A stretch of DNA of 64,000 nucleotides from Epiperipatus broadwayi (Eukaryota > Onychophora > Udeonychophora > Euonychophora > Peripatidae). The stretch spans positions 3,889,797-3,953,796 of the forward strand of contig JAQFVV010012498.1 of the NCBI GenBank assembly GCA_028023455.1. Reading direction: 5' to 3'. A program made the translations under genes and the position numbers. The notes under the pieces were generated by a model. It saw only the letters and a program-made list of their open reading frames with translations, was not told the DNA's origin and searched no databases. How positions within the stretch are numbered: position 1 is the stretch's first letter; each line of letters begins with the position of its first letter. Below are positions 16,430-28,411 of the stretch, piece after piece.

Positions 16430-16640
16430 GAATTAATTTAAGCAAAATATAGTGAGATATTATTTTACATAGCACTATGTTGTAATACTGTAATAGTGAT
16501 ATTAGCGATTAAGTCAATGCACATGTGCATTAAAGATAAATTATAAATGAATACTCACACTTTTTTCCAGACACAAGATATAGTATTTTAGAAAGAATTG
16601 AATGAATCCACCCATACTTTCAACCCAAACATTTATGCAT
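16430..16640 (+). repeat. Direct repeat, copy 1
   Basis: About 200 bp is repeated at 16765-16980 with an offset of 335 bp. Shared strings include 'actgtaatagtgatatta', 'aatgaatactc', 'cttttttccaga' and 'acaagatatagtatttta'. No coding potential is seen. The identity of the repeat is unknown. Confidence 0.8.
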
Positions 16641-16764
16641 GGGAAAATCTTAAGCATATGGAAATGAGAGCTTGAGGGTGTTAAGCAATCACTTTAAATT
16701 ACATTTGTTATGTTTGAACAGATAACACCTGTGAAATCTTTACAATTTATGACATGTCATTGTT

Positions 16765-16980
16765 TAGTTGAAATTAAACATATATAATGAGATATTATTT
16801 TATATAGCGCTATGTTTTAATACTGTAATAGTGATATTACCGATTGAGACAATGCACATGCACTTTAAAGATAAATTTTAAATGAATACTCTCACTTTTT
16901 TCCAGAAACAAGATATAGTATTTTAGAAAGAATGTAGTGAATCCACCCATTCTTTCAACACAAACATTTATGTATGAGCA
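16765..16980 (+). repeat. Direct repeat, copy 2
   Basis: This copy is diverged from copy 1 by scattered substitutions, for example tagcac against tagcgc and tagcga against taccga. About 125 bp of unrelated-looking sequence separates the two. It could be a local tandem duplication of about 335 bp or two insertions of one short element. Confidence 0.8.
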
Positions 16981-17524
16981 AATAACAACAATGGAAAAAT
17001 AAAGATGATTTTTTTAAAAAAATATAATTTCCATCACTATTTATATAATTTTGAGCTATTTTATCAGTAAAATTTCGATCCATTTCTTGTTGTTTGGATA
17101 CTTTGATTCATTGGCTATAGATAACTTCATTACTTTCACTCAGGTCTATTTGTCCAATATTCTATTTGCAAGCTCTTATTTTTGAGCAGGAACAAGAGCC
17201 TTTTTAATTAAATTATTTATTTTCTTAAATTTAATCTAGAAATCTGTTTACAAGCATTTTAATTAACTTTTTTCTAAAATGTCATTTTCATTTTTAATAC
17301 CTTTTTCTTTTAAACTACTTTCAGGTAAATTTAAAATCTGTTATCATTTTATTTTTACAAACTTTTAAAAATATTTTTAACACAAATTAACTTTATAATT
17401 TATTATATGTATATATTTATCTGTGCATTTATAATAAATCTTTAATTTTTATTTACAAAAAAATTATTAACAGTTTTAAACTTAAATTTTGTTTGTAATT
17501 TTTAACATTGGAACATGAATTATG

Positions 17525-17600
<76 letters not shown>

Positions 17601-17782
17601 CTTCAACATATATGCTGTGTGTGAGTGATGTTTATTTTATGTGTACCATGAGATATTATTAATAATTTGTTTTTAAAGTCAAATAAATACTTAGAATTAC
17701 TTTTTAATTAACGACTCCAAAAATATGAGAGAATGTATTATTTATACTTAAAAATAAAGCACATCAACAATTCACTGAATTT
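16981..17782. other. Non-coding DNA with a (TA)n palindrome
   Basis: No gene seen. At 17533-17603 two (TA)n runs flank AGCT, and the second run ends in 'tatagctt', mirroring the 'aagctata' in the middle. This makes a hairpin-prone block. Confidence 0.6.
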
Positions 17783-18120
17783 AAATCTATTATTATAAAG
17801 TGCCGAAAATGTTGAAATTGTTAGAATAGAAATCGAACTCCGATAGTATGCTACTACTTTAAATATTATAAATATCCATGCACTCACACATCAGTAAGAG
17901 TTTTAATAAACTTAAGTGAATCCCTTAAGTTTAGAGTGCATTTCTATAAATATACCAACTTTTACTGACAATGCTAAATCAGGGTTTGATTCTATTGCAT
18001 TCCTGATATGTGACATGGGAGTGCATGGAGATTTACAATTTTAAAGTATTAGGGCATTATAGGAGTTCAACTTCCAACCTAACAATTTCAATATTTTTAG
18101 CACTTTATAATAATAGATTT
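17783..18120. mobile_element. MITE-like element with about 104-bp terminal inverted repeats
   Basis: The left arm 17783-17886 begins 'aaatctattattataaagtg' and contains 'gttgaaattgttag'. It is inverted at 18017-18120, where one reads 'ctaacaatttcaa' and finally 'cactttataataatagattt'. The loop is about 130 bp with no ORF. Long imperfect inverted repeats around a short non-coding core fit a MITE or foldback transposon. No transposase is nearby and no clear target-site duplication was recognised, so the superfamily cannot be named. Confidence 0.75.
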
Positions 18121-18199
18121 ACATTTATAAGTCATGTTTGTCTAATCATGGGTGGTTAAAAATAAGACACTGTCTTTCTCCCACAATAGGTTAAATAGA

Positions 18200-18435
18200 T
18201 TTGTACAATTCAATATTTGATTATAACACCAGGCACACAATCGACATAAGCCCTGACTCAGCATGGTTAGTGAAAGTTGGTGTATTTATAAAAATGCACT
18301 CTAAATTTAAGGGATTCACTTAAGTTTTTTAAAACTCTTACTGACATGAGAGTGTGCAGAAATATATAATATTTAAAGTAATAACACATTATTAAAGTTT
18401 GCCTTCCAATCTAACAAATTTATTGCATTATAAAA
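18200..18435 (-). repeat. Second, inverted and more decayed copy of the MITE-like repeat
   Basis: Read on the minus strand, this segment repeats the loop and left arm of the element at 17783-18120. Examples are 'cagtaagagtttta', 'acttaagtgaatccctta' and 'tttagagtgcattt', followed by a degraded arm ending near 18430. The two copies lie head to head within about 650 bp. Confidence 0.65.
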
Positions 18436-19589
18436 TGACAGCTAAACCATTTAATAATGGAAGTTATGTTAATAAATATCTCAAGTGCCAAAGTTTTATA
18501 CTTCTATGGATTTAAAAATATTTTAAAATTAAAATAACTATTGATGTAGATTTAAGCTCTGCAAAATAAAGAATTTAGAAATTTATACTTTTAATATATT
18601 CACGACTGGTTTCACTAAGACTGAAAATATATACAGATAGATATTTTGCCCATTTACTTTCCAGTCACTATTGGATTGTTAATTTTGAAATATTTTGAAG
18701 CATTATGATCATCCCACTATTGCTTCAGCTTTGCTTTGTTATTTTATCGTTTGCCAGTTTCATTTTTTTGATAGAAATTGAGACTAAAATAATTAGGTTT
18801 TATTAAAAAAGATATGAAGATGTCTGTATCATACTGAGAGCATACAAATATTATGCAATTTTTCAAGTTTAAAGAAGATGACAATGTCCTGAATGATTGT
18901 ATCATAATACAAATAAACCAATAACACAACTGATTAGTAACTGAGAGTGTTATTTTTATATTTTGAAAAGAAAAAATGCAATTTTTCATTATTCATTTAA
19001 ATATTTAAGCTTATTTATGAATCATATTTGTATAATATTTATTTTAAACCAAAAACAATATATGATTACAATTAGATTTTATTTGAAAATGTTTATTTTA
19101 AAAAGACTAGTCATTAATTTCGTAGTTATGATAAAATAACAGTTGTTATTCCTTGTTAAAAGAAATGATTTCATAAATGCCAATGAAGAAATATTATGTG
19201 AAATTTTAATAATAATAAGTATAATTTTATATTTTAAAACATTTTTATTGTTTTACGGTAATGCAACTATAATTCATTTTCACTTTAAAAATGGGATTCA
19301 AATAAGAAATATTTTATTTAATGATTTTTATTAATAAGTGAAGATTATAATCCAATACGTAAAAAGTCATTGTTATCATTACATACTCAGTTTAATATTT
19401 AATTTTTTTATTTTATAAAGTTCAAATAATATCTTTTAGAATGACTTTCATTTGTAAACTTATAATTATAATAAATGATCTAAAGATTATCAAAATATGA
19501 TATAGAATAAAGGTTTAATTGCAAAAAACAAAATATTGTTAATATGATAAAATTTCCACTAGGGTCTTTAAAATAAGAATAGAAAAGTT
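18436..19589. other. Non-coding DNA
   Basis: AT-rich, with only short frames that show no similarity to known protein families. Confidence 0.5.
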
Positions 19590-19880
19590 AAACTTGGATG
19601 AGTAGGAAATTTGTTAAAATAAGTAACATGTACAAGAATGATAAAGGAAGGATTACGAAACTGATGTTATATCCATATGCAGCAAGTATTGGAAATAAAA
19701 TTGAAATAATATTTGCAGAGATATTCAATGTGAGCTTCAAGATACCTATAAACTTGAACAGATTAATTAATAACACAAAAAGTAAAGTCGATTAAATAGA
19801 GTAATATAAGGTTGTATATCAAGAGGGTTGTAGAAGTATACATGTTTATAAAAGAAATTTAAATTATAAGCTCAGTTATT
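19590..19880 (+). pseudogene. PLE relic (linker before the GIY-YIG domain)
   Basis: A frame of 65 codons encodes 'NLNRLINNTKSKVD' preceded by 'YPYAASIGNKIE'. In PLE family A the corresponding order is 'VPYIPKISNK' then 'NTNRLINNSKDYID'. After the stop the sequence continues with 'KVVYQ', comparable with the 'HVVYSI' that begins the nuclease domain. The match is short and diverged, so this is an old fragment. It runs into (TA)n at 19893, like other PLE copies in this window. Confidence 0.5.
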
Positions 19881-19890
19881 GTGTTGTTAG

Positions 19891-19892
<2 letters not shown>

Positions 19893-19951
<59 letters not shown>
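19893..19951. repeat. (TA)n microsatellite
   Basis: About 29 TA units immediately downstream of the PLE relic. Confidence 0.95.
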
Positions 19952-19953
<2 letters not shown>

Positions 19954-21037
19954 CAATTTAGCCAACTTGCTTTAATATGTTGTCTTTTTATAAGAAATAC
20001 TTAGTATTGGTATGCAAATAAACGAAAAACAAACAAACAAACAAACAAAAGACTATTCCTAAAGTTTTTCTATACTATTATTATTTTCTAAATAACTTTA
20101 AGAAATTTAAAAATGACAATTTTAAAGCAGTTTTATTATTTTGACAGAAATGAGCAAAAGAAATGACGAATTTAAAATTTCTTGTATAAATTCAAACATG
20201 TATTCTCCATTTTCATAAATTTAAAATATTGACGTCATGCTGTTGAGTTAAAATCTACAACGACTTTCAACATTTATAGCAAGCCATAAAAGATTCTAAT
20301 ATTTTTAAAACCATGATGACATTTGACTATAATCCATATATTCAACACCCTACTGAAACTAACACTTTAAAGAAAATGCAAACTTTTTCATTTTATAAAG
20401 TGACTATTTGAGAGTAAAATTCGATTTTATAATAAAAAGTGAAAAGGGGAAAGGAAAGAGAAAGGAGAGAAAAAATATACGAGTTCGAATCTCATTAAGA
20501 TATTAGCTTGTAAATTTATTAGAATATATATATTATACACTTTTAAAACAATATGGAAGTGCTAATTTCTTTGATTCACTAATTATTTTGATTTATAAGC
20601 AAATATAATATAAAAATAAAGTAAGTGAAATGAGATTAATGCTAAAAAATAAATTATATATGGAATTTATTATGCAGTCCAACTTTACCATTGTTTGTCG
20701 AAATGAAAAATACATGTCAGATTCAATTTATTATGATAATTTGTTGCGAATGTTTAAATGTAAAAAGAAAAAAAAAATCAATTATTGTATTCTTGGCAAT
20801 ATTTGATCTTCTACGTTTTACGAATAACTTGCATTAGATATTATCGTATCGTTTTTAATAAATAATAATAATAATGAAAATTTCATAAAATCACTAAAAA
20901 CTAGATTTTAGCAATTTTTGATCATAAATTTTGCTTAATTTTTTTTTTTTTGCTTAGTTTTTAATAATAAACTTGCAAAAATACACATTTATTAAAGCGG
21001 TTTTAATTCATATTAAAAGTTTTAAAAGTATATATAT
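19952..21037. other. Non-coding DNA left of the intact gypsy element
   Basis: No gene is seen. It contains a short (CAAA)n run near 20023-20048 and a purine-rich patch near 20445-20475. The last bases (tatatat, 21031-21037) are the insertion target of the gypsy element. Confidence 0.55.
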
Positions 21038-24000
21038 TGTAACCTTTCCCCCGCTCCATAATAATAACAACATGCTAAGAATATACTAACTATTCCGGAT
21101 TTTCTTTACTTATTTATTTCCGGTCAATAATAATTAACATTAATAATAATTCCGGGTTATCTAACTCAGTCTATCAAATATATTATTATAATTAAATAAA
21201 ATAATCACTAGCTCAGAACTTTATAAACACAGTTATGTCTGTGAAATGAATCAACATAAACATCTTTTATTATTCCCATGAGACCTGGAGCAATGACAAA
21301 GGAACAAGCCGAGAGATCATTGAGATACTATCCCAATGGCATAAGAACACTATCCTAAATAATTGACTAATAGCATTCCTACGACTTTTAAAACTTTTAT
21401 CATATCTTAATATTTTTAAAACAAATTCTAGCTCACATAAATAAATTAATTAAATAAAATAGAGTTAAATTAATCAAATCATATCAAATCAAATAGATAA
21501 ATCAATAAGTAAATAAATAACTAAATCTCAGGTTCATAAATTGTAATTAAAACTGATTTCATATTGCCATAGTAAACTATGATAAGGGAATTTTATGTCA
21601 TAGTTCACTACGTAACGAATAACTAATTAATAAGAACAATGACAATAATAAAATAATATAATCTTCTTTTCTTTCTAGATGTATTAAATATTTTCGTGGT
21701 AACATTTATTAATCTGATAATCAAAAGTTATGTGGTAACGTTCGCATATATTTTACTTAAATATTGTGGCAATTAACCCATGACCAATACCTGTTCTACT
21801 TATACTTCTTTCATTTTATTATGTAAATAAAACAAAATAAATTATTAAAATTTCTAATATTTATTATCCTGTGCAAAATCATAAACATGTTTAATTATAA
21901 ACGTGCGTTGTGATTTCATGCATTTCATGTGTAGGAAAAACAACAACCAAGACACAAAGCTTACTAATAAAATTTTATAACATTTTATTAACATTATAAC
22001 AAATAACACTTTGTACATTATTTACAGCGGATATCCCTATTTACTTATCACAAACTTTTATTTATACCCGTTGATGTCTTAACATTATTATTATCGAATT
22101 TTATTTTACCCTTTTACCATTAATAATTACAAAAGTATTTTACAATATTATTATTATTGGATACATGTTTTGAGCTTAGCTGAATACACAAAATTTCTAT
22201 CCATTAAACTTTTCTATTTGACATTATGTCCTTATAATTTCAAAATTATATTTCTATAAGATCTTTACTGTTATGTAAAATTATACAAAAATTACAAAAT
22301 TATACTTATTTTTTGTTAGTATGGAATCCTACAGAATTTAATCCTTATGATATTTTCATGTTCCTTTTATTATCAATCATAATATAATTACTGATAAAAT
22401 TTTGATCCCATCCTTAACTTTATATAGCAATTAACATTATCCACACACTATGTACAAATACACATTTTTGTTATACATTTCTTTAACTCATTTTCCAAAT
22501 AAACATGCAATCTCTTTTACTAAATCTCACGTACAATATTTTAAAATCTTATTATTGTTTTAAAACTTAATTCTAAGGTTTTTTTTTCCTTTAAAATTAT
22601 ATCAGTTTAGCAATTGGCTTTAAAATTATATCATATGATTCTTCATCTTTTATAATACTTATACTTTCACTTTGGACTTATACAATTCTACTTTACTCTA
22701 GTAAATAACTATTCTTACATAACTACTATCTAACTTACTTTCTATCTTATGTATCATTTCTATAAAATTATCTCCCTGACGATGTATTTTCATGAAATCA
22801 AGATAGCGAAGATATAGATGCGTTGGATCAAAATAAACAAGATATTATCCTTTATAAAACTTTGACAATCATGGCACAGTGAATTTAAGGACGCCATAGA
22901 GGAGTGACTTTTATCTGTCTATCTGCCTCTAGTATTGGAAGGATGCTAAAGCTATTTCTTCAGCTTCATCACATCAGAAAGTTTCAAAGATATGTAAAAA
23001 ACACTGTCCAGAATATATGTGCTCAGTTATAGGGCGAAGTTATCTACACTGAAGTCACACAAATAATTATGATCCACATATTTCATTCCTTATAGTTTAA
23101 TAAAACATCCTCTTGGTTTCCTTTGACATCAGTACTCCCAAGTCACTATCTGATTGATTTCTTCAGATTCATCTCTTCATTACATCGACAAATTCTCTGT
23201 CTACTTTGCTAATAATAATAAAATTCATTTTTATTTAACTATACAGCTATTCTTAAGAAAATTCTTTACTATACTTCTCGTATATTTCTATCTCTACTGT
23301 TATAAACTATTTGAATATTTTCAATATAAAACTCAAAAGAATCACATAATTAATATGCTACTTATTATTAATCATTTTTAGATTATTTATTGCATGCACA
23401 TTTTAAAATTTTACTACTCTCTTAAATATATGTTTGATGTTGGATAAATGTGTACTTATAACTTTTAACATCTTTCATACTTCATTCATTAATAGATGAC
23501 CTATAAAAAAAAATATATTACATATTACCAATAATATTAAAATTACCAACGATCTCTATCCTCTGGATCGTATTTGTAAACTTCTCCATTCCAGGACTTC
23601 TAGTAGGTATTTAAAATTTTCCATACACACATTTTTATTTATACTAATATTTCTCTCATTCCATTAGCTCGTATATTTAAATATAATTATTATAAAATTT
23701 ATGTTTATATGTTTCCCTAAGCTAATTCAAATTTTATACTTTAAATACAATAAAAAAAAATAATTAAAACTATATTTACGATACAGCTTTGTTGGACTCG
23801 CTTGGAAAATCGTTCATTGCAAAGCTAAAACAAAAAATTATATTTTATTTTCTTCAGTCACTTAATGTTCTAATTTAAACTTTTAATTCTGTTTATTAAT
23901 TCTTCTTGGACGATGATCCTTAATTTTCTTCATCTTTTTCCACTTATTCTTGAGATCTCCTTTACATAGTCTGCTAGCTTTTTCCCCCGCGCGCTTGGTT

Positions 24001-25610
24001 TTCCCTCGATGCATCTTGTACTTTATTTTAAAAATTCAATAAATTTTTCTTTATTTCCATGGATCCATTTTCCTCATTTTAGTGATTAATTATATCTGTT
24101 TAAAATAATATTCTTTCCATTTAATATCTTTTCCTTTTTTCTATGATAAGATAAAAATCCAAGTTCCTCTTAGTAAATTCATATAGCACTTTATGCAGGA
24201 CTATGCCTTTTCTTCTATTTTTTAAATTTTTAAAACTATATTTTTTTTTTTTAATGTTTCCTTTAATATAACATATTTTTCTTTATCACTATTTTACTAT
24301 ATACTCGAGAAACATATTATAATTTTTCCATTGAGAAATATGACTTAGTTTTAAATACTTATAAAACAAATGTTCGTCATAAGATTCTCTCGATAGCAAA
24401 TAGTTGCTTTCTTATATTTTCACACAGCTTTTCCTTTGTATTTTTCCTAGTTATAGGATTTAATTTCTGGTTGAGCACAAATAATACAAAACTTATACAA
24501 TTGTCACTCATTTTTCTTTCAATAATTATTTCAATTATTATTCTTGGTATTTCCATTTTATTGTAGGCTGAATGGTCAAATTTGATCAAATCCACTGGTA
24601 AGATCACGTAGAAATTAGCAAATCATCTTTCTGGATACAAAATTATATTATCTGTTCAAGACTAACTTTAGAATAATTATTAATTTATAAATTTATATTA
24701 CTTTTTTCAGCTTCGATGTTACAAGCAATTCAAAAAGGTTACCTTCCTCTTCAACTTTCACATTCCATCTCCCGCTTCTGTCTATCTTAGATTTTTTTCT
24801 TGCCAATTTAAATCTGTTGATTGGTCAATATTTGTTTTTAGCGCGAACAATATTAGTCATTCTATTTTGGATGATAAATTGTACTTTTTAAATAAATATT
24901 TATGACGTAATGTCTGGAATATTACTTTAACTTAATATTATTAAATTTAATCATAGTTTGATAAAATTATTATTTGATCTTTAAAATAATTATTAAGACA
25001 ATCTATAATATTTTAAACTTTAATTTTTATGATAGATGACAATTATATCTAGTTTTAAATTCACAAACTTTATTATTATTTACCAAGTGTGTGTGTGCGT
25101 GAAAGCATGTAATATACGATCACGTGTCTATTCACTTTACAAAAATAATCTTTTATTTATGTCTCGGTTTAAATTACCAAAACTAATGTATTTTCTAATT
25201 TTTGAAAAATAAATTGAAACTTATAGGACTAAATATAATTCTCACCATCCCGAAGTTTATTAATAAAAATATACCCTATTAATTTTGACTAATTATAATA
25301 TTATCTTTCATTTATTTAAACTATTAATTCTGAAAATATTATATTCTAATCATTACTATAATTTTAACTGTCTATAGCTGTGTTATTTTGTATGGCCAGC
25401 TTTCACAACCATAAGCAATGATATTAAAACTTTATTTAACTGTTTACTTTTTAAAATACTTTATTATACTGTTATCTGTTAGGTATTTTAGCTTAAAATT
25501 GTATTACAAATCTATTAGTACTTTTATATCACTTAAATATAACTTAAAATTTAAAATTTTTTTCATAATTGACCTTTCTACCCTACCTATGATCTACAGA
25601 CAAGGGCACA
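21038..25610 (-). repeat. 3' LTR of the intact gypsy element
   Basis: Read on the minus strand it begins TGTGCCCTTGTC and ends GGTTACA. It is almost identical to 31916-36502. Differences noticed are 'ggattttc' against 'ggaatttc' near 21100, one base near 24505, a missing 8-base 'catgccaa' insertion near 21070, and different T-run lengths near 22580 and 24240. It contains no convincing gene. Two frames of about 75 codons are conserved only because the two LTRs are copies of each other. Confidence 0.95.
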
Positions 25611-25613
25611 TAA

Positions 25614-25624
25614 CTTCCCCCTTC
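25614..25624 (-). other. Polypurine tract (plus-strand primer) of the gypsy element
   Basis: On the minus strand GAAGGGGGAAG is followed by TTA and the LTR start TGTGCCC. An uninterrupted purine run next to the 3' LTR is the standard primer for second-strand cDNA synthesis. Confidence 0.88.
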
Positions 25625-25819
25625 GAATAAAAAAATTTTAAATTAAATATTCAGTTTAATATCTACTTTATTTATTAACATTCTTTATCTTATTATTTGC
25701 TACAACCAAATTTCATCCTACCACCTAGTACAATAAAATACACTATTTGACACATGTGTAAATATAGCCTTTAAACATTTTACCCAATTTTGGATTTTTT
25801 ACTACTTGTAAAATTTTTT

Positions 25820-28390
25820 CTACTCTTCTGATGGGTATGGTATTAGGCTTCGTGCGTTATATGTTCCTTTTTCACCTTCTGGTGTAGATAGGACAAACGC
25901 ATTTTCTCCTATTTTTCTCAAAATTTTGTATGGACCTTCATACAATTCCAGAAACTTTCTAAATTGGTTTCTTTGTAGGTTGCTAACATGGGGTGTTCTT
26001 ATAAGAACTAGATCATCAATCTTGAACGGATGTGGTCTATTACGGGCTTGCTTTATTCTTTTATCACCCATAACATGTAGCTTTACTTTGGCTTGATTTA
26101 AGTCATGATTTCTATCTATTGGCTCTCTTACTAAAGGTATTGGTGTCTGAATCAATAACTGCTCATGCTTGCCATAGTGTAGACGGAATGGTGTAAAGCC
26201 TGTGGATTCATTACAAGTACTATTAATATACCTGACAACCTCAGGGAGTTTATGGACCCACTGTTTATGGTCTCCAGCTACATAAACCCTGAATAATCTG
26301 CCGAGCTCCCGCATGACACGTTCGCAAGGATTAGACTGCGGATTTCTGATGGAGCTCATAACATGTCTGAGGTGTTGAGTTTGAACCCACTCATTCCATC
26401 TACCAGATATAAAGGCAGTTGCATGATCAGTTAAAATTGTTTCTGGTTTTCCTATTAATGGAAATTGATACTCAATCATATTTTTAATTACATAGTAAGC
26501 ACTAGTTTTGGGAACTGGGTAAGCTGAAACTAGTTTGCTAAAAACGTCATACGCAACAAGTATAAACTTTTGGCGATTGAAGGGTGGCAACGGCCCATAA
26601 AAATCGATCGCCAATAATTGATTAGGACGATCTGGAATAATGGGTTTTAGGATTCCCACATAGGATTTATTACAGTGTTTAGTTTTTATACATATTTTAC
26701 ACGATTTAATCTTTTTGATTACGCGCTTGTACATTTTATTCCAGAAAAATATTGATTTTAATATGTACATAATTTTTGGTGCTCCATAGTGCCCATAGCT
26801 ACTATGAACATACATGATTAGTTTATCAATCATGGAGTTAGGAACTACTATCCTCCATGATTCTCCATGATTATAATTTATATTGTACATAAGCAGATTT
26901 TGATACATTTTATATTTCTGAAAAATCATCTTAATACGTTTATTTTTACTAGTTATATTATCATGATTATTTAGGATAGTCATGATCCTATTTAATCTAA
27001 TATCCTGGCTTTGAATCATAGTGAGATTTTGGTAATCATCAGCTATAGATTCATCCCTAACCACATTTACGTTACTAATAATAATGTTTTGATTATCCGG
27101 ATTTTGTGACATTAAACAGATAGGGTGGCGGCTAAGAATATCAGCAGGGATATTCTGTCTCCCTTCAATATAAAGTACTTTATAATTGAATTGTTGGAGA
27201 TACAAGCTCCACCTAATTAGTCTCTCATTACTGAGGTAGCTTTTATTTAAGAACTCTAAGCTTCTATGGTCGGTCAACACAATTACAGTCGAACCTAATA
27301 AGAACTGTCTTAATTTCTGAAAGGCCCAAACAATAGCTAGGGTTTCCTTTTCAGTAATAGTGTAGTTCAACTCAGCACCTCTTAGATGTCGGCTCAAGAA
27401 GTACAATACATGAGGTACCTGATCCTCATCGAGTTGAAACAACACTACACCCAGACCATAGTAACTACTATCTGTTTGCACATAAAATGTTTTACTAAAG
27501 TCAGGATAACTTAAAATTACACGCTTTAAAAATTTATCTTTAATTAAATTAAATTCTTGGTCATGATCAGGGGTCCACCTCCACCTCTCAATCTTTTTTA
27601 GCAATTTAGACAAATGTATTGTGTCTGCAGCAAAGTTTTTATAAAAGCGGTTGTAATAATTACATAACCCGAAAAAAGATCTCAACTGTTTTACCGTTTT
27701 TGGGGTGGGGAAGCGCTGAATAGCTGCTATCTTTTCTGGATGGGGTTGGATGCCATGTTCACTTATTAAGTGTCCCAGAAAAGTAATCTCTTTTGCTGCT
27801 ATTGAGCACTTCTCCAAATTAATTTTGACATTCTTTGCAGCGCATTCTTTGAAAAATAAATTTAAATGTTGCAGATGCTCTTCCAAACTGTCAGAAGCAA
27901 TGACAATGTCGTCCACATACATGACAATTTTTTCTTTTAATTGCTTCGAAAAAATCATGTCCAGACATCTGATTAAGCCAGCACCGCTATTAATGAGACC
28001 AAAAGGCATCCGTCTGAAAACATACGACTGGCCTTGAAAACGAAATGCTGTATATTGCTGATCATTCTCATGTAACGGTATTTGCCAATAACTAGCTGTT
28101 AAATCAAATGTAGAGAAAATTGACCTCTTATGAAACTTAGTTAGGAGCTCATGTACAGGTGGAGGAATGTCACGCTCTGGTACAGTTATAGAATTTAATA
28201 CGCGAGCGTCTAAGCATACCCTAATATGGCCATCCTTCTTCTTAACAATAACCAATGGGTTTACGTAAGGAGAAGGGCACTTTTTGATTATATCCCACTC
28301 TAGCATCATGTCTATTTGACTTTGTACCTCATCCTGATATTGATATGGGATTGGGTACATTTTTTGATGGAAAGGATCATTACACTTCAA
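25820..28390 (-). CDS. pol: Gypsy pol: reverse transcriptase, RNase H, integrase
   Basis: An uninterrupted frame of 856 codons from its first candidate start. The RT domain covers about 10-210, with 'FSTFDLTASYWQIPL' (92-106), 'RMPFGLINS' (127-135) and the catalytic YVDD at 158-161. RNase H covers about 300-425, with 'TDSSYYGLG' (306-314), 'ETLAIVWA' (349-356) and 'TDHRSLEFL' (373-381). Integrase has the HHCC zinc finger (H529, H534, C564, C567), the catalytic triad D596, D655 and E690, and a C-terminal GPY motif (819-821). It ends 'SLIPYPSEE' with no chromodomain. These enzymes copy the RNA and insert the cDNA. All catalytic residues are present. The frame is continuous with the protease ORF upstream except for one UGA at 28409-28411, so the TTG at 28390 is probably not a true start. 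Confidence 0.95.
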   Translation of the reverse strand: MKCNDPFHQKMYPIPYQYQDEVQSQIDMMLEWDIIKKCPSPYVNPLVIVKKKDGHIRVCLDARVLNSITVPERDIPPPVHELLTKFHKRSIFSTFDLTASYWQIPLHENDQQYTAFRFQGQSYVFRRMPFGLINSGAGLIRCLDMIFSKQLKEKIVMYVDDIVIASDSLEEHLQHLNLFFKECAAKNVKINLEKCSIAAKEITFLGHLISEHGIQPHPEKIAAIQRFPTPKTVKQLRSFFGLCNYYNRFYKNFAADTIHLSKLLKKIERWRWTPDHDQEFNLIKDKFLKRVILSYPDFSKTFYVQTDSSYYGLGVVLFQLDEDQVPHVLYFLSRHLRGAELNYTITEKETLAIVWAFQKLRQFLLGSTVIVLTDHRSLEFLNKSYLSNERLIRWSLYLQQFNYKVLYIEGRQNIPADILSRHPICLMSQNPDNQNIIISNVNVVRDESIADDYQNLTMIQSQDIRLNRIMTILNNHDNITSKNKRIKMIFQKYKMYQNLLMYNINYNHGESWRIVVPNSMIDKLIMYVHSSYGHYGAPKIMYILKSIFFWNKMYKRVIKKIKSCKICIKTKHCNKSYVGILKPIIPDRPNQLLAIDFYGPLPPFNRQKFILVAYDVFSKLVSAYPVPKTSAYYVIKNMIEYQFPLIGKPETILTDHATAFISGRWNEWVQTQHLRHVMSSIRNPQSNPCERVMRELGRLFRVYVAGDHKQWVHKLPEVVRYINSTCNESTGFTPFRLHYGKHEQLLIQTPIPLVREPIDRNHDLNQAKVKLHVMGDKRIKQARNRPHPFKIDDLVLIRTPHVSNLQRNQFRKFLELYEGPYKILRKIGENAFVLSTPEGEKGTYNARSLIPYPSEE

Positions 28391-28408
28391 CTTAATACGA
28401 TGAGTATT

Positions 28409-28411
28409 TCA
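28409..28411 (-). other. In-frame UGA between protease and reverse transcriptase
   Basis: The protease and pol frames are the same frame. 'IPGIIE' is followed by UGA and then 'NTHRIKLKCNDPF', exactly where the family normally has a continuous linker. Context on the minus strand is GAG TGA AAT. It could be a single point mutation (for example from TGG) in an otherwise intact element, or a readthrough codon. Confidence 0.9.

Noticed and set aside
23154-23381. 75-codon frame repeated exactly at 34043-34270, and a 76-codon frame at 24377-24607 repeated at 35269-35499
   Set aside because: They look conserved only because both lie in the two LTRs of one young element. They have no recognisable domain or signal, and the second pair differs by a single Asp/Glu change.
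27750-28037. Plus-strand frame within the gypsy pol gene
   Set aside because: Antisense to the highly constrained RT domain and therefore a shadow frame.
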